From Nitrosomonadaceae bacterium (GTDB lineage: Bacteria > Pseudomonadota > Gammaproteobacteria > Burkholderiales > Nitrosomonadaceae): a DNA stretch of 64,000 bases. Within the stretch, counting starts at the first letter, position 1, and the number at the start of each line of letters is the position of its first letter. The stretch is taken from NCBI GenBank assembly GCA_030646695.1, contig JAUSLF010000062.1:1-64000 (forward strand), read 5' to 3'. The position numbers and the translations under genes are program-made. Under the pieces are notes generated by a model. It saw only the letters and a program-made list of their open reading frames with translations. It was not told the DNA's origin and ran no database searches. Positions 26,752-34,374 of this stretch are shown here, one piece after another.

Positions 26752-28146
26752 TTACTTGTCCCGTGGTTCCGAGGCAAGCGCCCCAAGTGTTATCGGCCCT
26801 AGCGGTGGACGTGCACTCGGCGGGCCGATATCCGCCAGCGAACATTTTGCTTCCGCCGCGACCAGGCGTGACAGAAATGGCCAGCAGAAACGTCCCTGGC
26901 AGGCACCCATGCCGGCGCGTGAAGTCATCTTGAGACTGCGGTAGGTGGTTGACCCGGCGCATACGGCCTCGCGCGCCTCGCGCCAGGTCACCTCTTCGCA
27001 GCGGCAAACCAGGGTATCGTCGCGCACCAGCGACATGAGGCCCGGCTGCAGCGCCGAGATTTTATCCAGTGCGCGACGCAGAGGCTTCAGACGGGCAAGT
27101 TCTTGCTCGACCGGATATCGTGCGGCAGTAAATGTTGCTTCGTCAATTGCGCCGAGAAACCGGGCAGCAGTCATTCCCGCAAGCTGTCCTTCGAACGCTG
27201 CGACCAGGGAGCCAGCAACACCGGCGCCGTCGCCTGCAGCAAAGATGCCGCCAACGCTGGTCGCAAGATTGCGGTCGCGTACCGGAATCCAGCCGCCGAC
27301 GTCAGGACGCAATTCGAGATTGCATCCGGCCATTTGTGCGAGCTGGACGCGCGGCACAAAACCGTAGCCCACCAGCAGTGTATCCACTTGCTCGATTTCG
27401 ATGCGGTTGTTGTCGGGAAACCATTCCGCATCGACGGGGGCGTGCTCGACTGCATTGAGTTCAGTCTCGCCTTGGGCAGTGACGACGATACGTCCATAGC
27501 GCACCGGGACGTGGGCGCGGTCAAGCTTGCTGAGATAAGCGAGTCCTTCAGCGAGGATTTCCGGGGTGCGGAATCCGTGTAGTGGCAGGCTGAGCCAGGC
27601 TGGACGCGAGGACGCTTCCAGTACCGCGACGACGTGTACACCCGCGTCGACCAGTTGACACGCTACCGCGAGCAGGAACGGGCCGGTGCCGGCGACCAGC
27701 ACCCGCTTACCGGGAGCGACCCCCATGGTCTTTATGAGTATCTGCGCTGCACCCGGCGTCATTACGCCGGGTAACGTCCAGCCCGGGAACGGCGGCACCA
27801 GTTCGTGAGCGCCGGGGGCGAGGATGACCGCCTGTGGCTGGAGCAGTTCGGTGTGTTCGTCAGGGGAAGTGACAGCAATGCGCAATCCATCGAAGATACC
27901 CCAGGCACTGTCACCGGTGCGCACACTGATATGCTGTGCGAGCCTCGCTATCTCGGCGCGCAGATTCTCCCCGCGCGGATGTGGCGCCGGCGCGCGTGCC
28001 GGGTTGGTCGGCTTGCGGTATATCTGGCCGCCAAGATCGAAACCCTCATCGACGATCGTGCAGGCGAGGCCTTGCGTTGCGGCGGCAACAGCGGCACTCA
28101 TTCCGGCGGGGCCGCCGCCGATGATCACAATAGCGGGGTGACTCAT
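26752..28146 (-). CDS. hcnB: HcnB-like FAD/NAD(P) oxidoreductase with C-terminal [2Fe-2S] domain
   Basis: A 464-residue protein. The FAD site is VIIGGGPAGMSAAVAAA at the N-terminus. The middle nucleotide-binding motif is RVLVAGTGPFLLAVACQL, and AAGDGAGVAGS closes the flavin fold. A BFD-like cluster domain follows (CRCEEVTW, then GACQGRFCW, giving C-x-C and C-x4-C). This layout and length match HcnB and also opine-oxidase A subunits. It is coupled to the hcnC-like gene. A 237-bp gap separates it from the hcnA-like gene, unusual for this operon type. Confidence 0.72.
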   Translation of the reverse strand: MSHPAIVIIGGGPAGMSAAVAAATQGLACTIVDEGFDLGGQIYRKPTNPARAPAPHPRGENLRAEIARLAQHISVRTGDSAWGIFDGLRIAVTSPDEHTELLQPQAVILAPGAHELVPPFPGWTLPGVMTPGAAQILIKTMGVAPGKRVLVAGTGPFLLAVACQLVDAGVHVVAVLEASSRPAWLSLPLHGFRTPEILAEGLAYLSKLDRAHVPVRYGRIVVTAQGETELNAVEHAPVDAEWFPDNNRIEIEQVDTLLVGYGFVPRVQLAQMAGCNLELRPDVGGWIPVRDRNLATSVGGIFAAGDGAGVAGSLVAAFEGQLAGMTAARFLGAIDEATFTAARYPVEQELARLKPLRRALDKISALQPGLMSLVRDDTLVCRCEEVTWREAREAVCAGSTTYRSLKMTSRAGMGACQGRFCWPFLSRLVAAEAKCSLADIGPPSARPPLGPITLGALASEPRDK

Positions 28147-28184
28147 CCTAAATCCGGCAGTTGGACAGGGTAGAGTGTGCGGTT

Positions 28185-28262
28185 TTTGGTGTGCAGGGCA
28201 AGGCGCAACGACGCGGAATGGTTATTCCATTCCAAGGAGTTGCAACACAGCCATGCGCTGCA
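28185..28262. repeat. Intergenic repeat copy inside the hcn-like operon
   Basis: The stretch with GCGCAACGACGCGGAATGGT then TATTCCATTCCAAGGAGTT and GCAAC resembles the one at 15750-15830. It contains the small palindrome GGAATGGTTATTCC. It fills part of the 237-bp gap between the hcnA-like and hcnB-like genes and looks like a short insertion. It is bordered by less ordered sequence up to 28383. Confidence 0.4.
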
Positions 28263-28383
28263 AAAATCGTGCAATCTGCCCTGTAGCAAACTCAGCCAAA
28301 AGGTGAAGGTCAAGCAGTGCAAAAAATTACTATAGGTCATGGTGTTAAAACGGAAAATGAGCGATCAACTGTCGGATTTGGGA

Positions 28384-28656
28384 TCATGCCTGGTGCGCGA
28401 CAGCTGCCGCCCCTTGCCCGGAAACGACGCGCATGCCAGGTTGCACCAGCGTCATGCAGGCGCGGACACTTGCGCGCTCGTCGATCTGCATCAGGCAATC
28501 GCAGCAAACGCCGATGCCGCAGAAAAGCGAGCGCGGGGCAGCAGCGCGCGCTGTCACCCGTACGTTCCGCCGGCCGAGATGGAACAGGGCGCCAGCAACG
28601 GTGAGTCCCGCCGGGCAATGTACTGTTTGACCATCCAAGGTGAATTCAATTTCCAT
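28384..28656 (-). CDS. hcnA: HcnA-like small [2Fe-2S] subunit
   Basis: A 90-residue ferredoxin-type protein. Cys46, Cys51, Cys54 and Cys67 lie in LFCGIGVCCDCLMQID and RACMTLVQPG, giving C-x4-C-x2-C-x12-C as in HcnA and the small subunits of related dehydrogenases. It carries electrons between the flavin subunits. GAGG nine bases upstream supports the ATG at 28656; a frame from 28716 would add 20 residues. It is the first gene of the operon, and its promoter lies in 28657-28900. I found no clear FNR/ANR box there. Confidence 0.72.
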   Translation of the reverse strand: MEIEFTLDGQTVHCPAGLTVAGALFHLGRRNVRVTARAAAPRSLFCGIGVCCDCLMQIDERASVRACMTLVQPGMRVVSGQGAAAVAHQA

Positions 28657-28848
28657 GGTGCGAACCTCATTATGCGTAGCGGAAAGAGAATGCGGTGTTT
28701 CGTCGTATTCGTGCATTTTGCAGCTTCATTACGGATGCGTATTCTACCAGACCATGGGCGCGCCCCGGTTGCGTATCAAGCTTCGGCAGGCATTCAGCGG
28801 AGCGCTCATTCTGTCAGGCTGGATTTTCAGGTCTGGCGGCTGCAACAC

Positions 28849-28885
28849 CTTGACCATCAGGAGCGGCAAGATGTAATGTTCGCCC
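28849..28885 (+). repeat. 37-bp repeat, copy 2
   Basis: CTTGACCATCAGGAGCGGCA followed by AGATGTAATGTTCGCCC matches 24129-24165 at 34 of 37 positions. It lies 36 bp before the squalene-synthase-like start. The minus-strand reading GEHYILPLLMVK sits in an open stretch of about 50 codons that ends in a stop. Confidence 0.5.
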
Positions 28886-28921
28886 GTCCCGATTGAAAAG
28901 CGGCTGTGGAATTTCCCATCC

Positions 28922-29989
28922 TTGAATACCGATCCCGCTATACACGAACTTCTTCACGGCATCCTCAAGCAGGTCTCCCGTTCGTTTTATCTCACGCTCA
29001 ACGTGCTGCCGGCAGACGTGCGCGACCAGATGGGGTTGTCATATCTGTTTGCACGCGCCGCCGACACTATTGCCGATACGGATCTGATCAGCCGTGCCCA
29101 GCGGCTGGAGTATCTGAACCAGTTTCGGGCGCAGTTCAAGGGCGGCGAGATTCAATGGGATGCCATCCGGGACATTCAGGCCGCGCTTCTTCCTCACCAG
29201 AAGGATTCCGCCGAGCACGTGCTGCTGCAGCGGCTGGGGGATTGCCTGAAATTGTATGAGCAGTATTCTCCCGGCGATCGGGAACGAATTCAGTGGTTGA
29301 TGGAAGTACTGCCCAAGGGGATGGAGATGGATCTGACCCGCTTTCCCGGCGAATCAGCTGCGGATCTCACGGCATTGGCCACGCTGGAGGAGCTGGATCA
29401 GTACACTTACTATGTTGCGGGTTGCGTTGGAGAATTCTGGACCCGGATGGTATGTGCGCACCGGCCGGCGATGGCACAGTGGGATATCGCGCGGATGTCG
29501 GCCGTCGGCGTGCGCTTCGGCAAGGGCTTGCAGTTGACCAACATCGTCAAGGATATCGCCCGCGACCTCCATCACGGCCGCTGCTATGTGCCGGAATCAC
29601 TGCTGCAGGAAGCCGGGTTGAAGCCGGCCGATCTGCTGCATGCAGACAGTCTGGCAAAATTCAGACCGGTGTTGCATCGGCTCATCGCACTGGCGATGGA
29701 ACATCTGGATCAGGGGTGGAGCTACACCATGGCGATTCCGTCTTCTGAAATCCGCCAGCGGCTGGCATGCATGTGGCCGATTCTGCTGGCCGGCGAAACC
29801 TTACAGCGTGTTGCGGTCGCCCCTGGGTTGCTTGATCCCGCCGTCAATGTAAAGGTTCCACGCAGCGTCGTCTACCGCGTGATGGCACTGACGATACTCA
29901 CTGGCGCCAGCGGGCAGGTGGCAACTGCCTCCTGGAGTCGCCTCAGAGATTCTCTAAAAGATTCCCTAGAATTTGTAACCGCGGTGTAG
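28922..29989 (+). CDS. Squalene/phytoene synthase family protein (eukaryotic-type squalene synthase-like)
   Basis: A 355-residue head-to-head prenyl synthase. Both metal-binding aspartate motifs are present: [15 protein letters not shown] (first) and [14 protein letters not shown] (second). [29 protein letters not shown] and CYVPESLL are also typical. The sequence favours the squalene-synthase branch, which joins two farnesyl diphosphates and reduces the product with NADPH. No phytoene desaturase or hopene cyclase gene is nearby. The only reasonable start is TTG at 28922, without a strong binding site. The 3' end overlaps ubiE by 24 bases, convergently. Confidence 0.85.
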   Translation: MNTDPAIHELLHGILKQVSRSFYLTLNVLPADVRDQMGLSYLFARAADTIADTDLISRAQRLEYLNQFRAQFKGGEIQWDAIRDIQAALLPHQKDSAEHVLLQRLGDCLKLYEQYSPGDRERIQWLMEVLPKGMEMDLTRFPGESAADLTALATLEELDQYTYYVAGCVGEFWTRMVCAHRPAMAQWDIARMSAVGVRFGKGLQLTNIVKDIARDLHHGRCYVPESLLQEAGLKPADLLHADSLAKFRPVLHRLIALAMEHLDQGWSYTMAIPSSEIRQRLACMWPILLAGETLQRVAVAPGLLDPAVNVKVPRSVVYRVMALTILTGASGQVATASWSRLRDSLKDSLEFVTAV

Positions 29990-30700
29990 CGCAACCACGC
30001 CGGCAGCCAGATTGAAATATTCCACCCGTTCGAAACCGGCTTGCTGCATCAGCTGCTTTAATTCTTCCTGGGACGGATGCACGCGAATGGATTCGGCCAG
30101 GTAACGGTAGCTGTCCGCGTCCTTGGCAATGAGTTTGCCCATCGCCGGCAGCACCTTGAATGAGTAGGTGTCATAGAGGGGTTGCAGCGGTTTCCACACC
30201 TTGGAGAATTCCAGCACAAGGACGCAGCCCCCGGGGCGCAGTACACGCAGCATTTCCTTCAGCGCCGCATCCTTGTGGGTCATGTTTCTGAGACCGAAAG
30301 CCACGCTCACGCAATCGAAATGATCAGCGGGGAAAGGCAGTTTTTCTGCGTCGCACTGCGCTACCGATGCGTCCCTGCCCTGATCCAGCAGCCGGTCACG
30401 GCCGATCGTGAGCATGGAATTATTGATGTCGGTGAGCCAGACCTCACCATTCTCGCCGACCTGTTCGATAAACAACGCGCTCAAATCAGCGGTGCCGCCG
30501 GCAATGTCGAGTACCCGGCCACCCGCTCTGACCCCGCTGGCTTCCACGGCAAATCGCTTCCACCAGCGGTGCATACCCGCCGACATGAGATCGTTCATCA
30601 GATTGTAGCGCTCGGCTACCGAATCGAACACGCCCGCTACCTTGCGGGCTTTTTCTGTTTCAGGAACGGTATTGAAGCCGAAATGAGTGGTTTTGGTCAT
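29966..30700 (-). CDS. ubiE: Demethylmenaquinone/2-octaprenyl-benzoquinol C-methyltransferase UbiE
   Basis: A 244-residue SAM-dependent methyltransferase that C-methylates the ubiquinone (and menaquinone) ring precursor. Visible motifs: the N-terminal [23 protein letters not shown]-binding [39 protein letters not shown] (split across motif II) and the C-terminal [17 protein letters not shown]. Length and ends are as in the family. It starts 6 bp after the DUF971 gene, the usual betaproteobacterial pair. The next ubi genes lie 14 kb away. Confidence 0.96.
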   Translation of the reverse strand: MTKTTHFGFNTVPETEKARKVAGVFDSVAERYNLMNDLMSAGMHRWWKRFAVEASGVRAGGRVLDIAGGTADLSALFIEQVGENGEVWLTDINNSMLTIGRDRLLDQGRDASVAQCDAEKLPFPADHFDCVSVAFGLRNMTHKDAALKEMLRVLRPGGCVLVLEFSKVWKPLQPLYDTYSFKVLPAMGKLIAKDADSYRYLAESIRVHPSQEELKQLMQQAGFERVEYFNLAAGVVALHRGYKF

Positions 30701-30706
30701 AAATGT

Positions 30707-31096
30707 TCAGTTTGCTACTATCCAGGGTTCACGGCTCGCACCCGCCTGTTCCATCCGTTGCAGGTAGTGTTGCCACATTTTATCCTGATGCAGCCCATAG
30801 TCGTAGAGCAGATCCCACGAATAGAGGCCGGTGTTGTGGCCATCGGAAAAATTCAGCTGAATCGCATAATTTCCCACCGGCTCAATGTGATCGATATTCA
30901 CGTCTTTCTTGCCGGTTTGCAGCACTTCCTGTCCGGGACTGTGTCCGCGCACTTCCGCCGAAGGCGAATAGACCCGCAGAAATTCACACGGAATCTGGAA
31001 GATTTTGCCATCCGCAAAAGAGATCTGCAATAACCTGGATTGCCGTTGCAGTTTTATTTCAGTGGCTTTGGGAGTGTCTTTGTTCAACCCTGCCAT
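30707..31096 (-). CDS. DUF971 protein (gamma-butyrobetaine hydroxylase-like N-terminal domain)
   Basis: A 129-residue protein with the family signatures PTEIKL-like KATEIKLQRQSRLLQISF, IPCEFLRVYSPSAEVRGH, PVGNYAIQLNFSDGHNTGLYSW and LLYDYG. The DUF971 fold is shared with the N-terminal domain of gamma-butyrobetaine hydroxylase; family members are also linked to iron-sulfur proteins. The specific role is unknown. It is encoded directly before ubiE, suggesting coexpression. Confidence 0.92.
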   Translation of the reverse strand: MAGLNKDTPKATEIKLQRQSRLLQISFADGKIFQIPCEFLRVYSPSAEVRGHSPGQEVLQTGKKDVNIDHIEPVGNYAIQLNFSDGHNTGLYSWDLLYDYGLHQDKMWQHYLQRMEQAGASREPWIVAN

Positions 31097-31196
31097 GGCG
31101 ACATTCCTTCAACGTATAACCATGCATGATAAACCAGCGCAGCCAAAACTAAAACCTTATCGCAGCCGGGCGGCTTGTTTCAAATCATTGCCGCCT

Positions 31197-31207
31197 TGAC
31201 ATTCACC
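31197..31207 (+). promoter_or_regulatory. Putative response-regulator half-site TGACATTCACC
   Basis: TGACATTCACC at 31197-31207 matches the two tandem boxes at 31445-31466. It lies 52 bp before the first small gene of the copper/silver cluster. A binding site for a CusR/CopR-type regulator is an inference; the regulator gene is not in the window. Confidence 0.35.
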
Positions 31208-31258
31208 CCTGATCCGAATAGAGTTTTTGGAAATTAGCATGGATGGAAGCATGATCAT

Positions 31259-31447
31259 GTGTCGTTCCTTAAGCAACAGGTTTGTCGTGTGTTGACCGGT
31301 ACGCTGCTGTTCTCGCAGCTGGCCGTGGCTGCCTATGCCTGTCCAGGAATATCCGCCGCCGCGCTTTTCGATTGGAATCAGAACCAAACTATTTCTGCTG
31401 CGGCAACCGCCGCCAAACCAAACCGCTACTTTCTTTTGCTCACTTGA
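31259..31447 (+). CDS. Short secreted protein, probably a truncated member of a copper-cluster family
   Basis: 62 residues starting at GTG with a signal peptide (CRVLTGTLLFSQLAVAAYA) followed by CPG and a short low-complexity tail. The SQLAVAAYACPG segment recurs, from memory, in longer periplasmic proteins of related bacteria, where a Cys/Met-rich part follows. Here the chain stops early, so this may be a decayed copy. Its stop codon lies inside the tandem TGAC boxes. GGAAG precedes the GTG. Confidence 0.45.
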   Translation: MSFLKQQVCRVLTGTLLFSQLAVAAYACPGISAAALFDWNQNQTISAAATAAKPNRYFLLLT

Positions 31448-31466
31448 CGTTCACCTGACATTTACC
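31445..31466 (+). promoter_or_regulatory. Tandem 11-bp direct repeat TGACRTTYACC
   Basis: TGACGTTCACC (31445-31455) is followed without a gap by TGACATTTACC (31456-31466). Two direct boxes one DNA turn apart are the usual site of an OmpR/CusR-type response-regulator dimer. The pair ends 18 bp before the ATG at 31485; AAGGAG lies between. If it is a regulator site, its closeness to the start could mean repression or control of an internal promoter. Confidence 0.45.
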
Positions 31467-31484
31467 TAACTAAGGAGACTCACC

Positions 31485-31835
31485 ATGCAGACAAGAACAT
31501 TCGTCGCAGTCCTGGCCATGCTCGGTTTACTGGCTTCCTGCGCACAACTTCCCCACCCGATGGACATGACCCAGGCTGTCCAGGGCGCCAAAACCAGCGC
31601 CGGTCATGAGGCATTGGCCAAGCACTATGAAGACGAAGCCAAAAGAATGCAGGCAAAATTGCAAGAGCACAAAAAAATGTTCGAACAATATGAGGCAGAA
31701 AGACAGTATTATGGTAGACAAGGTCTTGATATGGAGACGCATTGTCGGGGCTTGATACACTTGTATGAGCAAGCCGTGGAGATAAACATGAATATGGCCG
31801 CTGCTCATCGGAAAATGGCTGCAGAAGCCAAGTAG
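31485..31835 (+). CDS. Small helical lipoprotein of the copper/silver cluster
   Basis: 116 residues with lipobox LLASC (Cys19). The mature part is charged and helical (HYEDEAKRMQAKLQEHKKMF, then a His/Met-containing tail EINMNMAAAHRKMAAEAK). It is probably anchored in the outer or inner membrane. The Met/His-rich tail could bind copper, but this is inference. AAGGAG eight bases upstream marks the start well. No named family was recognised. Confidence 0.7.
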   Translation: MQTRTFVAVLAMLGLLASCAQLPHPMDMTQAVQGAKTSAGHEALAKHYEDEAKRMQAKLQEHKKMFEQYEAERQYYGRQGLDMETHCRGLIHLYEQAVEINMNMAAAHRKMAAEAK

Positions 31836-32275
31836 CTCACGCTTTATAAATTTTCCTTTCCGGTCAGTCCGGATAATTAATTGATTTTATGAATGGCTTA
31901 TCCTTGTGACCGTTTGGTCGATGGTTTCGTTAACAAGGAAAGTACGCTTGGACGATAAGAAATACCGCTCACTCCGTGTTCTGCTTTTTTGCCGCTGGTG
32001 ATTTGCAACGTTAATTTTATAGCGGGTGGCTTGAATTCAAGGACATGATCACCAAGCCGAAGAATCTGGTGCCAGACATTCAGCGTAACGGCGACTCTGT
32101 AATGTATGCATACGCGGTGCAAATGAACACAAATGAGCACCTCTACAAAACCATATCTGCGGGCAGCCGCGTACTGCCGGGTAGTGAATGTTGCGCGAGG
32201 GATGGAATCAATTAATGGAAAACCAATCGTACTGATGGCTTGCACCAAACTGAAAAAACTGTTTATACTAAGAAA
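31836..32275. other. ~440 bp intergenic region, no gene supported
   Basis: The region between the lipoprotein and the Cys-rich secreted protein has no plus-strand frame with protein-like composition. A minus-strand frame of 116 codons (31898-32248) has no signal peptide or family features and looks like chance. TCCGG..CCGGA near 31860 may form a weak hairpin. Confidence 0.45.
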
Positions 32276-32650
32276 ATGATGCTGTCAGGACGCAAACTTA
32301 TACTGGTTTTAATCATGCTGTGCCTACCGCTGCAAGGGGTGATCGCTGCCGTCATGCCGCTGTGTGTGCAGGTGAAAGATATCGGCGTCAATCTTGATGC
32401 TCCTCCAGTCGCCACCATTGCCGGTGATCACCAGCATGACGTCTGCCACAAGCAATCAATGGACAGCACTATGGATAATGTGACATCCAACCTGCCATGC
32501 GACGGTACCCCTTGCAATACATGCAGCACCATGATGTTATCCGCATCCTCCACAGCGATTCTCGCTGGCGGCTCTTCCTACGCCGTATCATTTAACTCCC
32601 ATTTCACCTCGTTTGTTCTTGAACAACTGCAACGCCCGCCTCTCGCCTAA
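32276..32650 (+). CDS. Cys-rich secreted protein preceding the Cus efflux genes
   Basis: About 124 residues with a signal peptide (MLSGRKLILVLIMLCLPLQG...AA). The mature part has six cysteines and several His/Met (DHQHDVCHKQSMDSTMD, CDGTPCNTCSTMML). Such small proteins are often encoded just before CzcC/CusC-type genes and may bind the metal in the periplasm. The ATG at 32276 or 32279 starts the signal peptide; a TTG at 32240 would add 12 residues. No specific name can be given. Confidence 0.65.
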   Translation: MMLSGRKLILVLIMLCLPLQGVIAAVMPLCVQVKDIGVNLDAPPVATIAGDHQHDVCHKQSMDSTMDNVTSNLPCDGTPCNTCSTMMLSASSTAILAGGSSYAVSFNSHFTSFVLEQLQRPPLA

Positions 32651-32830
32651 TCTCCAGACACTAGAAATCCGCCTGTAGCATCGGCAAATACTCGCCTGAT
32701 TCGTATTTAATCCCGCCTTTAAGGAAACGCCTTTGCGTAAAGCGGGTCAGGTCGCAGATCGTAACCCGTTATTCGGTATATTGCTGAATCAATGTTTCTG
32801 CTATTACATGATTTTTTTAAGGAGGTCAGG

Positions 32831-34369
32831 ATGACTATCCCACTCTCTGTTGCATTGCAACCGGCCGACAGTCAGAAACTCGACACGCCGCCGAAAGAAA
32901 CATGCAAAGCTGTCATCGAATCTTTGGACGATGCGCATGTCCGGGGGAGCTTATTCGAGATTAATTTCTGCAGAAACACGATGATATTCAGAGACGCCAA
33001 ATCAATAGACTCCAGCAAAGTGTCCGCAATGATCAGAAGCAGAATCATTGCGGTATTGCTTGCCGGTGTCATGGTTCCGGCAACTGCACAGGCGGAGGTT
33101 TCAAGTAGCGCACGCATGGTAGCGAGTACCCAGGCAGTACCCTCGGAAGTCTCTGCAACAGCAAATGTTAAGGGCTCATCTCCCCTGACTGCCCTGATTG
33201 CGGAAGCCCTGGAGAACAATCCAGAAATTCAGGCCGCTCTACAGGAACGTGAAGCCGCCCGCCACAGAATATCGCCTGCGGGAGCGCTCGATGATCCGAT
33301 ACTCGAAGCGGGGGTGATCAACGCGCCCTTGGCATCATCGCCCTTCAACCGTGAGGACATGACGATGAAAATGATTGGTCTGTCCCAGAACCTGCCATAC
33401 CCGGGCAGACGTGGTTTGCGCCAAGACGTCGCCGCCAAGGATGCAGAAGCCGTTGGTTACGGTTATCAGGAAACCGTGAACCGCATCGCGCGCGGCATCA
33501 AAACCGCCTATTTCGATCTGGGCCTTACGCTCGAAATGACCAAACTGGTCGAGAAAAACAAGCTGATCCTCGAGCGGTTTCTGCGGATTGCCGAGGGACG
33601 CTATGAGGTAGGACAAGGAAGCCAGGCCGACGTACTGAAGGCGCAGACGCAGGTATCCAGAATGCTGGATGAACTACTCAGGCTCGCGCGCGAGCGGCCG
33701 ACGATTGAAGCCGAGCTCATTCGCGCACTTGGCCGCAGCGCAAATGTTGCAGCGCCGGTGCCGGAATCGCCACAATTAAGCGAAGAAATTCTGAACCTGG
33801 AATCGTTGCGTGAAGCCGCCCTGACGCAGCGTCCGCAATTGCTGGCACTGCAAAGTCTCGTTGCACGCAATGAGAAGGCGCTGGAACTGGCGCGCAAAGC
33901 ATACTACCCCGACCTCAATGTGCGCTTGTCATACGGCCAGCGCGACAACATGCTGGACAACACCAGGCGCCCCGACATGGTGACCATGACCATGGCGATC
34001 AATCTGCCGGTATGGCGCGGCAACAAAATCGAACCACGCATCATGGAGTCCCAAGCGATGCGCGATCAGGCCCTGAGCCTATACCAGGCGCAGCGCAATG
34101 AGATAACCGCCAATTTACGCCAGCAGGTGGCAACGGTCGAACAAAGTTTCAAATCAGCACGGCTATACCAAACCGCCATCCTGCCGCAGGCCCGGCTTAC
34201 GGTTGAGTCGGCACTAGCCGCATATAGAGTCAATCGGGTCGATTTTCTGACGCTGCTCGACAGCCAGATGACAGTGTTCAACTACGAAATCAGCCTGGTG
34301 ACAGCCATGGCCAGCCACAACAAGGCGCTGGCAGAAATCGATCTACTCACCGGCAAATCACCCAACTAA
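32831..34369 (+). CDS. cusC: Outer-membrane efflux protein, CusC/TolC family
   Basis: The mature protein is an outer-membrane efflux channel. Two OEP repeats form the coiled-coil hairpins (AEALENNPEIQAALQEREAA; then EAALTQRPQLLALQSLVARN). MIGLSQNLPYPGRRGLRQDV and SAYRVNRVDFLTLLDSQ-like SALAAYRVNRVDFLTLLDSQ are typical. It completes a three-part pump with CusB and CusA. AAGGAGGT four bases before the ATG at 32831 supports that start, giving 512 residues. However, the evident signal peptide (MIRSRIIAVLLAGVMVPATA) begins only at 33029, leaving 66 odd residues before it. The native start could therefore be 33029 (446 residues). Confidence 0.87.
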   Translation: MTIPLSVALQPADSQKLDTPPKETCKAVIESLDDAHVRGSLFEINFCRNTMIFRDAKSIDSSKVSAMIRSRIIAVLLAGVMVPATAQAEVSSSARMVASTQAVPSEVSATANVKGSSPLTALIAEALENNPEIQAALQEREAARHRISPAGALDDPILEAGVINAPLASSPFNREDMTMKMIGLSQNLPYPGRRGLRQDVAAKDAEAVGYGYQETVNRIARGIKTAYFDLGLTLEMTKLVEKNKLILERFLRIAEGRYEVGQGSQADVLKAQTQVSRMLDELLRLARERPTIEAELIRALGRSANVAAPVPESPQLSEEILNLESLREAALTQRPQLLALQSLVARNEKALELARKAYYPDLNVRLSYGQRDNMLDNTRRPDMVTMTMAINLPVWRGNKIEPRIMESQAMRDQALSLYQAQRNEITANLRQQVATVEQSFKSARLYQTAILPQARLTVESALAAYRVNRVDFLTLLDSQMTVFNYEISLVTAMASHNKALAEIDLLTGKSPN

Positions 34370-34374
34370 CTCGC

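Noticed and set aside
28143-28340. 65-codon minus-strand frame between the hcnA-like and hcnB-like genes
   Set aside because: It lies in the repeat-containing gap, has an odd Leu/Trp/His composition and no family match.
31157-31387. 76-codon minus-strand frame opposite the short secreted protein
   Set aside because: Overlaps a better-supported frame with a signal peptide, and has no features of its own.
31898-32248. 116-codon minus-strand frame in the copper cluster gap
   Set aside because: No signal peptide or family signature; it lies in a gap that separates plus-strand genes and looks like chance.
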